From assembly GCF_004114535.1 (NCBI RefSeq), contig NZ_LBJC01000027.1, positions 62,001 to 126,000 of the forward strand: a stretch of 64,000 bases of DNA, given 5' to 3'. The notes beneath the pieces are model-generated. The model saw only the letters and a list, made by a program, of their open reading frames with translations, did no database searches and was not told where the DNA came from. Positions 44,217 through 53,400 of the stretch are shown piece after piece. Position 1 is the stretch's first letter. Every line of letters begins with the position of its first letter. A program made the translations under genes and the position numbers. This stretch comes from Bradyrhizobium nanningense (GTDB taxonomy: Bacteria; Pseudomonadota; Alphaproteobacteria; Rhizobiales; Xanthobacteraceae).

Positions 44217-45185
44217 ATGTCCGACACCATTCACACGCTCTCGACGACCGGTATGACGCCGAAGCGCCAGATCCAGAGTTGGATCGACGGGCTGACGAGC
44301 CTGTGTGGGCATTTCGACGTCGATCCGTTGGAGGCGTCCTCGCTCGAGGGTCGCATCGATTACACGAGCGTTTCGCGCCTGAAGCTCTGCCAGATCGAGG
44401 TGAGCCAACATCGCATCGCGCACACGCTGGCGCGCGCCAAGGCCAATGAACATCCCTACATCAAGATCCACTTCCAGACCTACGGCGTGTCCTATTTCGA
44501 GCAGGAAGGCCGTCACATCGAAATCAATCCCGGCGATATCATCGCCTATGACGTCTCCTGCCCGCATACGATCATCAGCCCGGCCTTCACGCGTCACGAC
44601 GTGGTGATCGTGCCGAAGGCGCTGCTGCGCGACCGCGGATTCCCCTCGCAGCGAATGCCCGCCTGCAAACTGACGGCGAAGACGGGCACGGGGCGGATCG
44701 CCCACGATTTCGTCCATGCGACCTTCGACGAGGCGGCCAAGCTGTCGGCGAACAGCGCGGTCGGCGTCGCCGATTCGCTGATCGACCTGTTGCTGTTGCC
44801 GCTGCGCGAAGCCGACACGATGTTCGACCGGGTCGGGCCCGAAGCGATGTATGTGCGCGCGCAGTTCTTCATCCGCGAGCACCTGCGCGATCCGGATCTG
44901 TGCATCGACCAGATCTCCGCCGAGCTCGGCTGCTCCAAGCGCTATCTGCACATGCTGTTCTCGGAACGCGGCACCACGGTGAGCGACTACATCTGGCAGG
45001 CGCGCTTGCAGAACTGCCGCCAGGAGCTCGAAGCTCACGCCGGCAAGACCATCACCGACGTCGCATTCTCCTGGGGCTTCTCCAGCTCATCGCATTTCAG
45101 CCGGGTGTTCCGGAAATACTTTGGCGTGGTGCCGTCCTCGATCCACAAGGCGCAGCAGGGCGCGGCGAGCTCGGGCGAGCATTAG
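44217..45185 (+). CDS. AraC/XylS-family regulator
   Basis: Encodes 322 residues. An AraC-binding-like beta domain (INPGDIIAYDVSCPHTIISPAFTRHDVVIVPKALL) precedes a C-terminal double helix-turn-helix (LCIDQISAELGCSKRYLHMLFSERGTTVSDYIWQARLQNC, then TITDVAFSWGFSSSSHFSRVFRKYFGVVPSSI). ATG 44217 is taken over a GTG at 44205. Divergent from xoxF and so its likely regulator (inference); the ligand is unknown. Confidence 0.87.
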   Translation: MSDTIHTLSTTGMTPKRQIQSWIDGLTSLCGHFDVDPLEASSLEGRIDYTSVSRLKLCQIEVSQHRIAHTLARAKANEHPYIKIHFQTYGVSYFEQEGRHIEINPGDIIAYDVSCPHTIISPAFTRHDVVIVPKALLRDRGFPSQRMPACKLTAKTGTGRIAHDFVHATFDEAAKLSANSAVGVADSLIDLLLLPLREADTMFDRVGPEAMYVRAQFFIREHLRDPDLCIDQISAELGCSKRYLHMLFSERGTTVSDYIWQARLQNCRQELEAHAGKTITDVAFSWGFSSSSHFSRVFRKYFGVVPSSIHKAQQGAASSGEH

Positions 45186-45238
45186 ACGGCTGCCGAAGTT
45201 GCGCCGGCGATCAAGCCGCTCCGGCGATCAAATGTCGT

Positions 45239-45664
45239 TCACGCCGATGCCGCAATGTAAGGAATGCTGACCAGGAGGGCGGCAAGCAACACGGCGTTGC
45301 AGAGCATTCCGCTCCAATGCAGCCGCCGCAGCCGACCCGCAGCACTGGTATCGCCGGCTTCGCCAGCGCTGAGCTGCTCGTCCATCCGCTGCATGAACCA
45401 GCGGCGCCCGCCGATCGCAAGAGCTGCAAGCAGGCCAACGCCCACAGCGGCCGCCGTGCGCCCGTCGAGTAGCAAAGCCATCGTCGCGATGATTCCGGCA
45501 ACGCGCATCACCAGAAAATGGGCGTTGAACATTCCGCGCAGCAGCAGGGCGACCGGCCGGATATCGAGCTTCACCAGCAGGAAGGCGGGCGAGGCCAGCG
45601 TGAAATAGCCCATCGGAAAGAGCAGGATAACCATAACGGCGACGGCGACTGCATCCGGTGTCAT
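45239..45664 (-). CDS. Small integral membrane protein
   Basis: Encodes 141 residues with four hydrophobic segments (VAVAVMVILLFPMGYFTLA; FLVMRVAGIIATMALLL; AAAVGVGLLAALAIGG; and a C-terminal LLAALLVSIPYIAASA). No motif recognised. Starts at ATG 45664; the open frame to 45847 is repeat sequence. It is convergent with the AraC gene and follows the xoxJ-like operon after a repeat-bearing spacer. Function unknown. Confidence 0.6.
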   Translation of the reverse strand: MTPDAVAVAVMVILLFPMGYFTLASPAFLLVKLDIRPVALLLRGMFNAHFLVMRVAGIIATMALLLDGRTAAAVGVGLLAALAIGGRRWFMQRMDEQLSAGEAGDTSAAGRLRRLHWSGMLCNAVLLAALLVSIPYIAASA

Positions 45665-45781
45665 GCGATCGGCCCTTGTTGTCTGCAGAGGCCCGCAATC
45701 ATAGCGGGAAAATGCTTTTCCAACACTAGGCTTTGGTCGGAAACCGGGCGCCCCCGGAATGTCGGACGTGGGGCTCGTGCC

Positions 45782-45827
45782 CCGGACGCAGCGCAGCACT
45801 CTCAAGGCGATGCGAAGCATCGTCCGG
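45782..45827. repeat. Short hairpin repeat, copy 2
   Basis: Matches 364-409: CCGGACGCAGCGCAGC then GGCGATGCGAAGCATCGTCCGG. The ends pair (CCGGACG with CGTCCGG). It begins 20 bases downstream of the xoxJ-like gene end and may act as its transcript end. Confidence 0.62.
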
Positions 45828-45847
45828 CACATGAGATTGTTCTCCAA

Positions 45848-46777
45848 TCACCGCTGGATGATCTTCGTCCAGACGTCGCCCAGAATGGCGGGCTCGCGCG
45901 GCGGCAGATAGGTGAGGCCCGCCTGCCTGCCGAATTCGGCGATCCTGCCCTCGGCCGCGAGGGCGCTCAGCGCCTTGTTGACGGCCTCGATCAGCGCGCC
46001 ATCGCTGGCAAGCCCGACATAGCCGCGATTGGCGCCGATCGGATAGTAATAGCCCGACGCGGAGAGTGCCGTGTCGGGGTGCGCGGCGCGATGGGCGTCG
46101 AAGCGCGCAAGGTCGATCAGCGTCGCGTCATGGTCGCCGCGCTGGAGCGCGCCAAGGAGATCGTCGCGGCCGGGGACGAGATGGGTGATGCTGTCGATAA
46201 GCCGCCCCTTGTCGAAGGTCATCAGGATGGCGTCGCCGAGCGAGCCGCTTTCGATGACAAGGCGAAGGCCGGCGAGATCGCCGATGTCGCCGATCTTGCG
46301 GCCGCTTGCCTTCGGCCCGAGCACCACCGTCATCGGCGAATAGACGTAAGGCAGGCTCGGCGCGAGCACGCCGAGCGCGACGCGGCGCCGCCGATCATCG
46401 CGCGTGGCGCCGGCGAAATCCGGCAAGCGCGCCGTCTTCATCCCGGGGCGGACGAGCGAATCCCGCGTCAGCGCGTAGCCGCCGACGAGCGAGCAGCGCC
46501 CATCCGAGAGCAGTGCGTTGGCCTCGAGCTGGGGGCTGGAATCCTCGTCCAGCTTGCTCTCGAACCACTGGATCGCCAGCGGCCGTCCGAGCCGCTCGGC
46601 GATCGCCTGCGCCAGCAGCACGTCGAAGCCGGCATCCGGCTTGCCGCGGTGATGCATCGAGAGCGGCGGCCGGTCCTCGTCGAGACAGATCTTCAGGGGA
46701 TCGTCGGTCGCAAGCGCGACCGACGCCATCGTCGAGAGAAGCGCAGCAACGCTCCATGCAACGGACCGGCTCCTCAT
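45848..46777 (-). CDS. xoxJ: XoxJ-like periplasmic binding protein
   Basis: Encodes 309 residues. Signal peptide MRSRSVAWSVAALLSTMASVALA; the mature protein is a family-3 solute-binding fold (KICLDEDRPPLSMHHRGKPDAGFDVLLAQAIAERLG, then DLAGLRLVIESGSLGDAIL). Proteins of this family (MoxJ/XoxJ) are encoded with PQQ dehydrogenases and are thought to help activate them and not to feed an ABC transporter. Third gene of the operon after a PQQ dehydrogenase and cytochrome; overlaps the cytochrome stop by four bases. Confidence 0.85.
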   Translation of the reverse strand: MRSRSVAWSVAALLSTMASVALATDDPLKICLDEDRPPLSMHHRGKPDAGFDVLLAQAIAERLGRPLAIQWFESKLDEDSSPQLEANALLSDGRCSLVGGYALTRDSLVRPGMKTARLPDFAGATRDDRRRRVALGVLAPSLPYVYSPMTVVLGPKASGRKIGDIGDLAGLRLVIESGSLGDAILMTFDKGRLIDSITHLVPGRDDLLGALQRGDHDATLIDLARFDAHRAAHPDTALSASGYYYPIGANRGYVGLASDGALIEAVNKALSALAAEGRIAEFGRQAGLTYLPPREPAILGDVWTKIIQR

Positions 46778-47133
46778 GGCTTCCTCCGGCTGGAGATGAA
46801 GGCCCAGAGATCGCCGATCTGGTCGTCGCTGAGAATGTCGCCCCAGGGCGGCATCCTGTTGTTCTTGCCGTTTTTCACCGTGGTGACGAAGCGCGTCTTG
46901 TCGTCGGGGAAGAGACGCAGGTCCGGCGTGATGGTGCCGGAGTTCATCAGGTTCGGGCCGTGGCAGTGCGAGCATCTCTCGGCATAGGTCGACTTGCCGT
47001 GGTCGATCCGCGCCTGCATGGGATTGCCGGTTGGCTCGTCGGCGGCACGAACGGTCGCCGCAAGCGCGACCGTCAGCACCAAGGCGGCGGCGAAGATCGC
47101 CGCCGTCTCGTGAGGCATTTCTCTCAGCATCAT
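46774..47133 (-). CDS. Cytochrome c, XoxG-like partner of the second dehydrogenase
   Basis: Encodes 119 residues from the first of several possible Mets (47133, 47130 or 47118; choice unclear). Signal peptide ends near ATVRA-AD. One haem motif Cys54-Ser-His-Cys57-His58 and Met ligand in NRMPPWGDIL. Much shorter than the XoxG at 41300-41818. Nine bases after the dehydrogenase stop, so certainly co-transcribed; presumed electron acceptor. Confidence 0.87.
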   Translation of the reverse strand: MMLREMPHETAAIFAAALVLTVALAATVRAADEPTGNPMQARIDHGKSTYAERCSHCHGPNLMNSGTITPDLRLFPDDKTRFVTTVKNGKNNRMPPWGDILSDDQIGDLWAFISSRRKP

Positions 47134-47142
47134 GCCGCGGGA

Positions 47143-48807
47143 TTACTGCTTGACCGCAAAAACCCACAGCGAGCCGCCGGGCGGCACCTTGGCAAGTCGC
47201 TCGTCGCCGGAGAACAGTGAGTAGACGCCGCCGTAGCCGCTTGTCACCGCGACATACTGCACGCCATCCTGTTGCCAGGTCACCGGCTGGCCCTCGATGC
47301 CGGACCCGGTCTGGAACTGCCAGAGCTTCTTGCCGGTGTCGGCGTCGAAGGCCTCGAACTCGCCGGTCAGGGCGCCCGAGAACACGACGCCGCCCGCGGT
47401 CGACAGCACGCCCGAGAAGCGCGGAATGTCGCTCGGGGCTTCCCATTTCGACTTGCCAGTCATGGGGTCGATCGCCTTGAGGTGACCGCGCGGCCCGTCC
47501 CCAAACTCCCAGGGATCGGTCAGGTCCATGCCGAGATACCATTCACCCTGCTTGAAGGTGACGGGCTCGGCCTTGTACTTGCCGCCGAAGTTGAGCGTGT
47601 TGGCGTAGGCAAGACCGGTCTGCGGATTGAACGACATCGGCTCCCAGTTCTTGCCGCCGAGGATCGACGGATAGACCGTCACCTTCTTGCCCTCGCGCGC
47701 GTCCTTGCTGACGTCGGTCTCGATCGGACGGCCGGTCTTCATATCGACGCCGGTCGCCCAATTGACCTTCACGTAAGGATTGGCCGCCAGCAGCTTGCCG
47801 TTGGTGCGATCGAGCACGTAGAAGAAGCCGTTGCGGTTGGCATCCATCAGCACCTTGGTCGGCTTGCCCTCGACGTTCATGTCGGCGAGGACCATCTCGG
47901 CCACGCTGTCATAGTCGAACGGATTGTTCGGCGAGAACTGGTAGTGCCACTTGATCTTGCCGGTCTTGGGGTCCATCGCCAGCACGGAGCAGGTGTAGAG
48001 GTTGTCGCCGGGACGCACCGCCGAATTGAACGGTCCGGGATTGCCGATGCCCCAATACACCGTGTTCAGCTCAGGGTCATAAGACCCAGTGATCCAGGTC
48101 GAGCCGCCGCCGAGCTTCCAGGTATCGCCCTTCCAGGTGTCGCCGCCGGGCTCGTCCGGCGAGGGGATCGAATGGGTGCGCCAGAGATGCTTGCCTGTTG
48201 CCGGATCCCAGCCGTCGATGAAGCCCCTCGTGCCGAACTCGGCGCCGGAGATGCCGGTGATGACGACGCCGTCGGCAACCAGCGGGGCCACCGTCATCGA
48301 ATAGCCTTCCTTGATGTCGGCCGCCTTCTGTCGCCACAGCTCCTTGCCGTTTTTGGCGTCGAGCGCGATCACGTTGGCATCTAGCGTGGTGCGGAACACC
48401 TTTCCGTCATAGAGCGCCGCACCGCGGTTGATGATGCCGCAGCAGACGATGCGCGGCGTCTCGGCGGGATACTCGACCTTGGTTTTCCAGATCTGCTTGC
48501 CGGTCTTGGCGTCGACCGCCATGGTCGCGTTGTGCGAGGTCACGTAGATCACGCCCTGGTACACCAGCGGCTGCGATTCCTCGCTGCGATCGTCGTTGAA
48601 GGAGTAGTTCCAGACCGGGACAAGGTTCTTGACGCTGTCCTTGTTGATCTGATTCAGCGTCGAGAAGCGCTGCAGATTGTAGCCCATCCCGTAGTTGAGA
48701 ACGTTCGACGTGTCGGTCGCGCCCTTGACCAGTTGCTCGGTGGTTTGTGCGCTTGCACAAGTCGATGCAAGCATGACGAGGCTCGCGGCCATCGCAAAGC
48801 GTTTCAT
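47143..48807 (-). CDS. PQQ alcohol dehydrogenase with lanthanide signature (ExaF/PedH-like)
   Basis: Encodes 554 residues. Signal peptide MKRFAMAASLVMLASTCASA. PQQ-site ring Cys122-Cys123 (VCCGIINRG). Metal ligands Glu190, Asn256, Asp298 and Asp300 (PFDYDS), the last Asp indicating lanthanide use. The shorter chain and the PFDYD context point to the ethanol/short-alcohol (ExaF/PedH) side of the family more than to XoxF proper, but substrate cannot be fixed. GGGAGGAACGG precedes the ATG at 48807. Operon: dehydrogenase, cytochrome c, XoxJ-like protein. Divergent from the lanmodulin gene. Confidence 0.9.
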   Translation of the reverse strand: MKRFAMAASLVMLASTCASAQTTEQLVKGATDTSNVLNYGMGYNLQRFSTLNQINKDSVKNLVPVWNYSFNDDRSEESQPLVYQGVIYVTSHNATMAVDAKTGKQIWKTKVEYPAETPRIVCCGIINRGAALYDGKVFRTTLDANVIALDAKNGKELWRQKAADIKEGYSMTVAPLVADGVVITGISGAEFGTRGFIDGWDPATGKHLWRTHSIPSPDEPGGDTWKGDTWKLGGGSTWITGSYDPELNTVYWGIGNPGPFNSAVRPGDNLYTCSVLAMDPKTGKIKWHYQFSPNNPFDYDSVAEMVLADMNVEGKPTKVLMDANRNGFFYVLDRTNGKLLAANPYVKVNWATGVDMKTGRPIETDVSKDAREGKKVTVYPSILGGKNWEPMSFNPQTGLAYANTLNFGGKYKAEPVTFKQGEWYLGMDLTDPWEFGDGPRGHLKAIDPMTGKSKWEAPSDIPRFSGVLSTAGGVVFSGALTGEFEAFDADTGKKLWQFQTGSGIEGQPVTWQQDGVQYVAVTSGYGGVYSLFSGDERLAKVPPGGSLWVFAVKQ

Positions 48808-49141
48808 CCGTTCCTCCCAATATGCGCGCCTTTTGACGCTGCGGGAACAACACTCCGTCGGAAACCAAAACGCGTCAATACGAAAGTCGCAAGTGTCGTG
48901 CCGATATCGCTGGTCGCTGTCGGTCACCTGACGGAAACCTTGCGGTGCACTTGTGCGGAGACGCTGAAAAAATTCCGCGCCACGAAGCAGCGCCGGGCGT
49001 AGGTCTCAGCGCGCACGGTCGAGTTCCCCGGGGGGCGTCGCGCGCGCAAGTTGCAATTCCGGACTTGAACCGGGAGCTGCTTGTGGATTTATCTCGTTGC
49101 TGGCCCGCCTCGCACCGAGGCTCTTTGTCTGGGAGGTCTTG
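48808..49141. other. Divergent promoter region, PQQ dehydrogenase operon / lanmodulin gene
   Basis: 334 bases with no gene that I can support. Shared upstream region suggests joint control by the metal. No convincing dyad; GGGAGG at 49131 is the lanmodulin ribosome binding site. Confidence 0.5.
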
Positions 49142-49534
49142 ATGATTTCGCGTCGCTCAGTTGCGCTTGCGCTCACGATCGCAATGTTGTCCGGTCCGGC
49201 GTGGTCGGCCTCCGGCAACGCCGTCAAGTTGTTCGACACCGACAATGACGGCACGCTCGATCTGGCCGAAGTGAAGAAGGCCGCCGCCGCATTGTTCGCG
49301 AAGCTCGACCCCGATCACGACGGTACGCTCGATGCGCGCGAATTGCGCGGACGGTTGACGGCGAAAGAACTCGCCGCCGCCGATCCCGACCGCGACGGGA
49401 CCCTGACGCTCGACGAATATCTGTCCGTGGTCGAGCAGCGCTTTAACGCAGCCAATCCCGACAAGGACGGCACGCTGGACGCGAAGGAGCTGAATTCGCG
49501 CGCCGGCCGCCCGCTGTTGCGATTGTTGCGGTGA
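49142..49534 (+). CDS. lanM: Lanmodulin-like periplasmic lanthanide-binding EF-hand protein
   Basis: Encodes 130 residues with a signal peptide (about 1-23). Four 12-residue EF loops lie at 32-43 (DTDNDGTLDLAE), 56-67 (DPDHDGTLDARE), 81-92 (DPDRDGTLTLDE) and 105-116 (NPDKDGTLDAKE). Linkers of only 12-13 residues, Pro at loop position 2 in EF2-EF4, Asp at position 9 in three loops and Asn at position 1 of EF4 are the features of Methylorubrum lanmodulin, which binds lanthanides with picomolar affinity. The ending RPLLRLLR matches its helix too. Differences: Thr33 replaces Pro in EF1 and Thr89 replaces Asp at position 9 of EF3. Divergent from a lanthanide-type dehydrogenase. Confidence 0.92.
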   Translation: MISRRSVALALTIAMLSGPAWSASGNAVKLFDTDNDGTLDLAEVKKAAAALFAKLDPDHDGTLDARELRGRLTAKELAAADPDRDGTLTLDEYLSVVEQRFNAANPDKDGTLDAKELNSRAGRPLLRLLR

Positions 49535-49680
49535 GCGGGGCAATCGGAACAGACGTGACGAGGGCGGCTTTTTGCGAGCATTTCCGCTCCGACACTCGGA
49601 ACATCGGGCAGCTCGATCTGTTCTCCTCGCGATGTCCTGCCCGGCGCCGGGGCAGCGCGGCGGGAGAAGAGGAGATGCAG

Positions 49681-50013
49681 ATGAACACGAAGCGTTCCGT
49701 TCTTGCCGCCTGCGCGATCCTGACGTTGAGCGCCGGCGTCGCCATCGCCGGCCCATGCAATACGGGCAGCGCCAGCACTGACAAGGATGCTGGTTCTGGT
49801 CCGGTCACCGTGGGCTCGGCGCAATCGCACTCGTCCAGCTCAGCGGGCGAGTCCAGCCAGCATCCGCCGACCAGCACGATGAATCGGGCAAGCGGCGAAA
49901 CGCCGGCGTCATCCGAAGATGCGCAGCGGCAAATGCAGAGTGAGCCGACGGCGGCTCAGCAGGCCGAAGGCGCCAAGCCGAACGGCGCAGCAATGGCCGA
50001 CAAGGGCTGCTGA
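49681..50013 (+). CDS. Small secreted Ser/Ala/Gln-rich protein
   Basis: Encodes 110 residues. Signal peptide MNTKRSVLAACAILTLSAGVAIA, then a disordered hydrophilic chain with a Cys after the cleavage site (GPCNTGS) and a C-terminal Cys (DKGC). GAGGAG six bases before ATG 49681. It follows the lanmodulin gene by 146 bases on the same strand. Role unknown; co-expression with lanM is possible. Confidence 0.65.
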   Translation: MNTKRSVLAACAILTLSAGVAIAGPCNTGSASTDKDAGSGPVTVGSAQSHSSSSAGESSQHPPTSTMNRASGETPASSEDAQRQMQSEPTAAQQAEGAKPNGAAMADKGC

Positions 50014-50169
50014 CGGCGCGATGTCGTTCGTGTCGATTCGACGCGCGGTGCGTCGCACAAGCCAGCGCCTCCCAGGTCGTGTTTGACCAAGAGAGAACTG
50101 GCTTTGTCCGAGAGAGAAATGCAGCCGTGAAGAATCGACACAGACGCGCTCGACAGACGAATCGAGGCT

Positions 50170-50198
50170 TGAACTGCATCTGACGCAGCCCTAGGTTT
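50170..50198 (+). promoter_or_regulatory. Candidate sigma-70 promoter of pqqA
   Basis: TTGAAC (50170-50175), a 17-base spacer and TAGGTT (50193-50198), 41 bases before the pqqA ATG. The -35 is good, the -10 only fair. Confidence 0.4.
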
Positions 50199-50239
50199 TG
50201 CGCCGCGCGATGTCGCGCTCAATACCTTGGGAGACCCGA

Positions 50240-50320
50240 ATGGCTTGGAAAGCTCCGAAGATCGTGGAAGTGTCGGTCGGCATGGAAATCAACATGTACG
50301 CCTGCGCTTCGCGCAAGTAA
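50240..50320 (+). CDS. pqqA: PqqA, precursor peptide of the PQQ cofactor (orphan copy)
   Basis: Encodes 26 residues beginning MAWKAPKIVEVSVGMEINMY. Glu16 and Tyr20, spaced E-x3-Y, are the two residues that PqqE joins to build pyrroloquinoline quinone; the M-W-x-x-P start and G-M/L-E block are standard. GGGAG lies before the ATG and a strong terminator follows the stop, so it forms a one-gene transcript. pqqB, pqqC, pqqD and pqqE are not in the window; the peptide must be processed by enzymes encoded elsewhere. Location beside three PQQ dehydrogenases suggests matched supply of precursor. Confidence 0.93.
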   Translation: MAWKAPKIVEVSVGMEINMYACASRK

Positions 50321-50336
50321 CGACGTGGCTTGAGAG

Positions 50337-50383
50337 TTCCGCGGCTTCGACGGTGAGTTCCGTCTGAGCCGCGGAAATTTTTT
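50337..50383 (+). terminator. Rho-independent terminator of pqqA
   Basis: TTCCGCGGCT (50337-50346) pairs exactly with AGCCGCGGAA (50367-50376), followed by ATTTTTT. It starts 17 bases past the pqqA stop. Confidence 0.92.
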
Positions 50384-50453
50384 GGCGCTTGTGGAGAGCT
50401 TGTTGTGACGAGTCGGCCCAATCAGAGCTGCTGCCGGATGCGAGCCCGGACCA

Positions 50454-53400
50454 TTACAACAAGGCGAGCGCACGGTCGGCACGGCTTTTGAACTGTGCAA
50501 ATCGAAGCGCAAGCGTGGGCAGGACCAGCAGGTTCAGCGCCATCGACGTCATCAGGCCGCCGAGGATGACGATCGCCATCGGTCCCTCGATTTCCCGGCC
50601 CGGTTCTCCTGCGCCCATTGCGAGCGGCAACAGGCCGAGGCCCGTCACCAGCGACGTCATCAGGATCGGAATGAGGCGGTCGGCCGCACCGTCGATAGCC
50701 GTATCGGGCCCCCATGCGCGGCCTTCGACGAGAACGAGATGCTCGTAGTGCGAAATCATGAGGATGGAGTTGCGCAGAGTGATCCCGAACAGGGTGACGA
50801 ATCCGACCAGTGAGCCGAGCGATAGCAGGCCGCCGGTCGAGGCCAGCGCGAACACGCCACCGACAAACGCAAACGGCAGGTTGATCATCACCAGCAACAG
50901 GTTGCGCCAGTGGCCGGTGACCATGGCGAGCAGGACGAAAATGCCGGTCCCGGCGAGCAGCGAGTTGACGAGGAGGTCGCGCCTCGACCGCGCCTGCGCC
51001 TCGGCCGCTCCGGCGAATTCGACATGCGTCCCGGGCGGCAACTTGACCTCGCGCGCGATCTTGCGCTTGGCAGCTGCAACGAAGGATTCGAGATCGCGCC
51101 CGCTGACATTTCCCGTCACGGTCTGAACGCGCTGCGCGTTTTGATGTGGGATCTGGTTGCGCCCCGCGGTCTCGTAGACGTCGGCGACCTGCTTCAAGAG
51201 AATGTAGCCCCCGCTTGATGTGCGCACCGGCATGTCTCCGATCTGACCGATGCGGGCGCGATCATACGCGTCGAGGATCACGATCACGTTGAAGACGGCG
51301 TTGCCTTCGTAGCCCTGGCCGACGACATCGCCCTGATAGGCGGTGCGGATCAGCTCGAGGACCTCGACGGCATCGAGGCCCCAGCGCTGCAGGTCGGTTG
51401 GACGCAGCGTCACGTTAACCTGGGGGATGCCCGGCGGGGATCGCTGCTGCACCTCGATCGCACCCCTGACTTCGCCGAGCTCGCGGGCGACGTCGCGCGC
51501 GGCTGCATCGAGCAGGTCGAGATCTGGCCCGTAGATGTTGATAACCACTGCCCCCGTGAAGCCGGAGACGGTTTCCTCGACGCGCTCCGTAAGGTAAGTC
51601 TTGCTCGAGGCGACAACGCCTGGAAAATCAGCCAGTGCCGCCCTGATACGCTCTTCTGTTGCAGATTGGTCGCGGCCGGAGAGGTCCGGCTGCAGGTCGA
51701 CCTCGAACTCGCTGGAATGCGGGCCGACCGTGTCGATGCCGGCTTCTGCGCGGCCTGCGTGCTGCGCTACGCTGCGCACGCCCGGAATGCCGAGGAGCGC
51801 ATCCGTCATCAGCTTGCCGACCCGGAGCGACTCGTCGAGCGAGGTGCCGGGAATCAGCGAGACGTGCAGGATCAGATGGCCTTCCCGCAGATCCGGCAGG
51901 AAGGTACCGCCGAAGAACGGCAGCAGAGCGGCGCCGGCGATCGTCAGGGTCGCCGTCATTGTGATCACGAGGTTTGGGAAACGGCCGATCCGGCGCAGCA
52001 GGGCCCGGTAGTGGCATTGCGACCACCGAACGGTAGGGGGCTCGTGCAGGCGCTCTCCGCCGGACCGGCCGACCAGCAGCAGCATGGTGAGCGCAGGGGT
52101 GACTGTCAGAGCCACCGCGAGCGAGGCCAGCACCGCGAGTATGTAGGCGGTGCCGAGCGGCGCGAACAGCCGGCCGGCAATGCCGGATAGCGCAAGGATC
52201 GGGAAGAACACCAGGATCACCGCGAAGGTCGCATAGGCAACGGCAGTGCGGACCTCGAGGAAGGCCTCGAGCGCGACCTGGGCTTCGGCCCTCGGCGCGG
52301 CCGCACGGCGGTTCTCGCGCAGCCGCCGCACGACGTTTTCGACGCCGATCACGGCGTCATCGACGACTTCGCCGATGGCAATGGCGAGGCCGCCCAGCGT
52401 CATCGTATTGAGGGTCTCGCCCATCCATTGCAGTGCCAATACGGCCGCAATCAGCGACAGCGGAATGGCGGTGCAACTGATGACCGAGGTGCGCCAGTCA
52501 AACAGAAACAGGAACAGGACGATGATCACGAGCGCTCCGCCGATCAACAAGGCGTACAGCACGTTCTCGGTCGCCGTGTCGATGAAATTGGCGGGACGGA
52601 ACAGGTCAGCATGGAGCCGAATCCCGCCGGCTTCGAGGCCGGGTCGCAGTTCTCCGAGCGCGGCCTCGACCCGTGCGGTGACCTCACGCGTGTTGGCGCC
52701 GTACTGTTGACTAACCATCAGCATGATGCCGGGCACGCCATTGATGAGGGCGGCGCCGATCGGCGGCTCGGGCGCGGTCACGACGGTGGCAACGTCGCCC
52801 AGAACCACGCTTGCCCCGCCCTGGTGCAGGAGAACCGTGCGGGCAAGCTGGTCGGGCGTCAGAGACTGCCCCTGGGTCTGCAACGTGATGCGCTGGTTGG
52901 TCGTGTCGACGAACCCGGCACCGCGCACGCCGGTGGCCTTGCGCGCGGCGGCGAGAACGTCGTTCATGCCGACGCGGAAGCGGATCAGATCGTCCGGCCG
53001 GACCTGCACCTGAAGCGATCTGACGTCCCTGCCATAGGTGGAGACTTGCGCCACGCCGGCCACCGCGAGCAGCCGCCTCGCCACCGACCAGTCCGCGATG
53101 GTGCGCAGGTCCATCAGCGAGCGCTTGCTCGATGTCAGGCCGACGACCAGCACGGTGCCGGCGAGCGGCGTCAACGGGGTCATTGACGGCGGCTGCACGC
53201 CCTGCGGCAGCCGCGCGGCGACGACAGCGAGGCGCTCGGTCACGAGTTGCCGCGCGCGGTAGATTTCGCTGCCCGGCTGGAAGATCACGGTGACGACGGA
53301 GAGGCCCTGGATCGATGATGAGCGCAGGCTCTCGACGCCGGCCAACCCGTTGATCGAGGTCTCGATCGGCTGCGTGACGAGAATCTCGACTTGCTCGGGA

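Noticed and set aside
49142..49534. Generic calmodulin-like calcium EF-hand protein
   Set aside because: Linkers between loops are 12-13 residues and loops carry Pro at position 2, unlike calmodulin-type proteins; the context is lanthanide enzymes.
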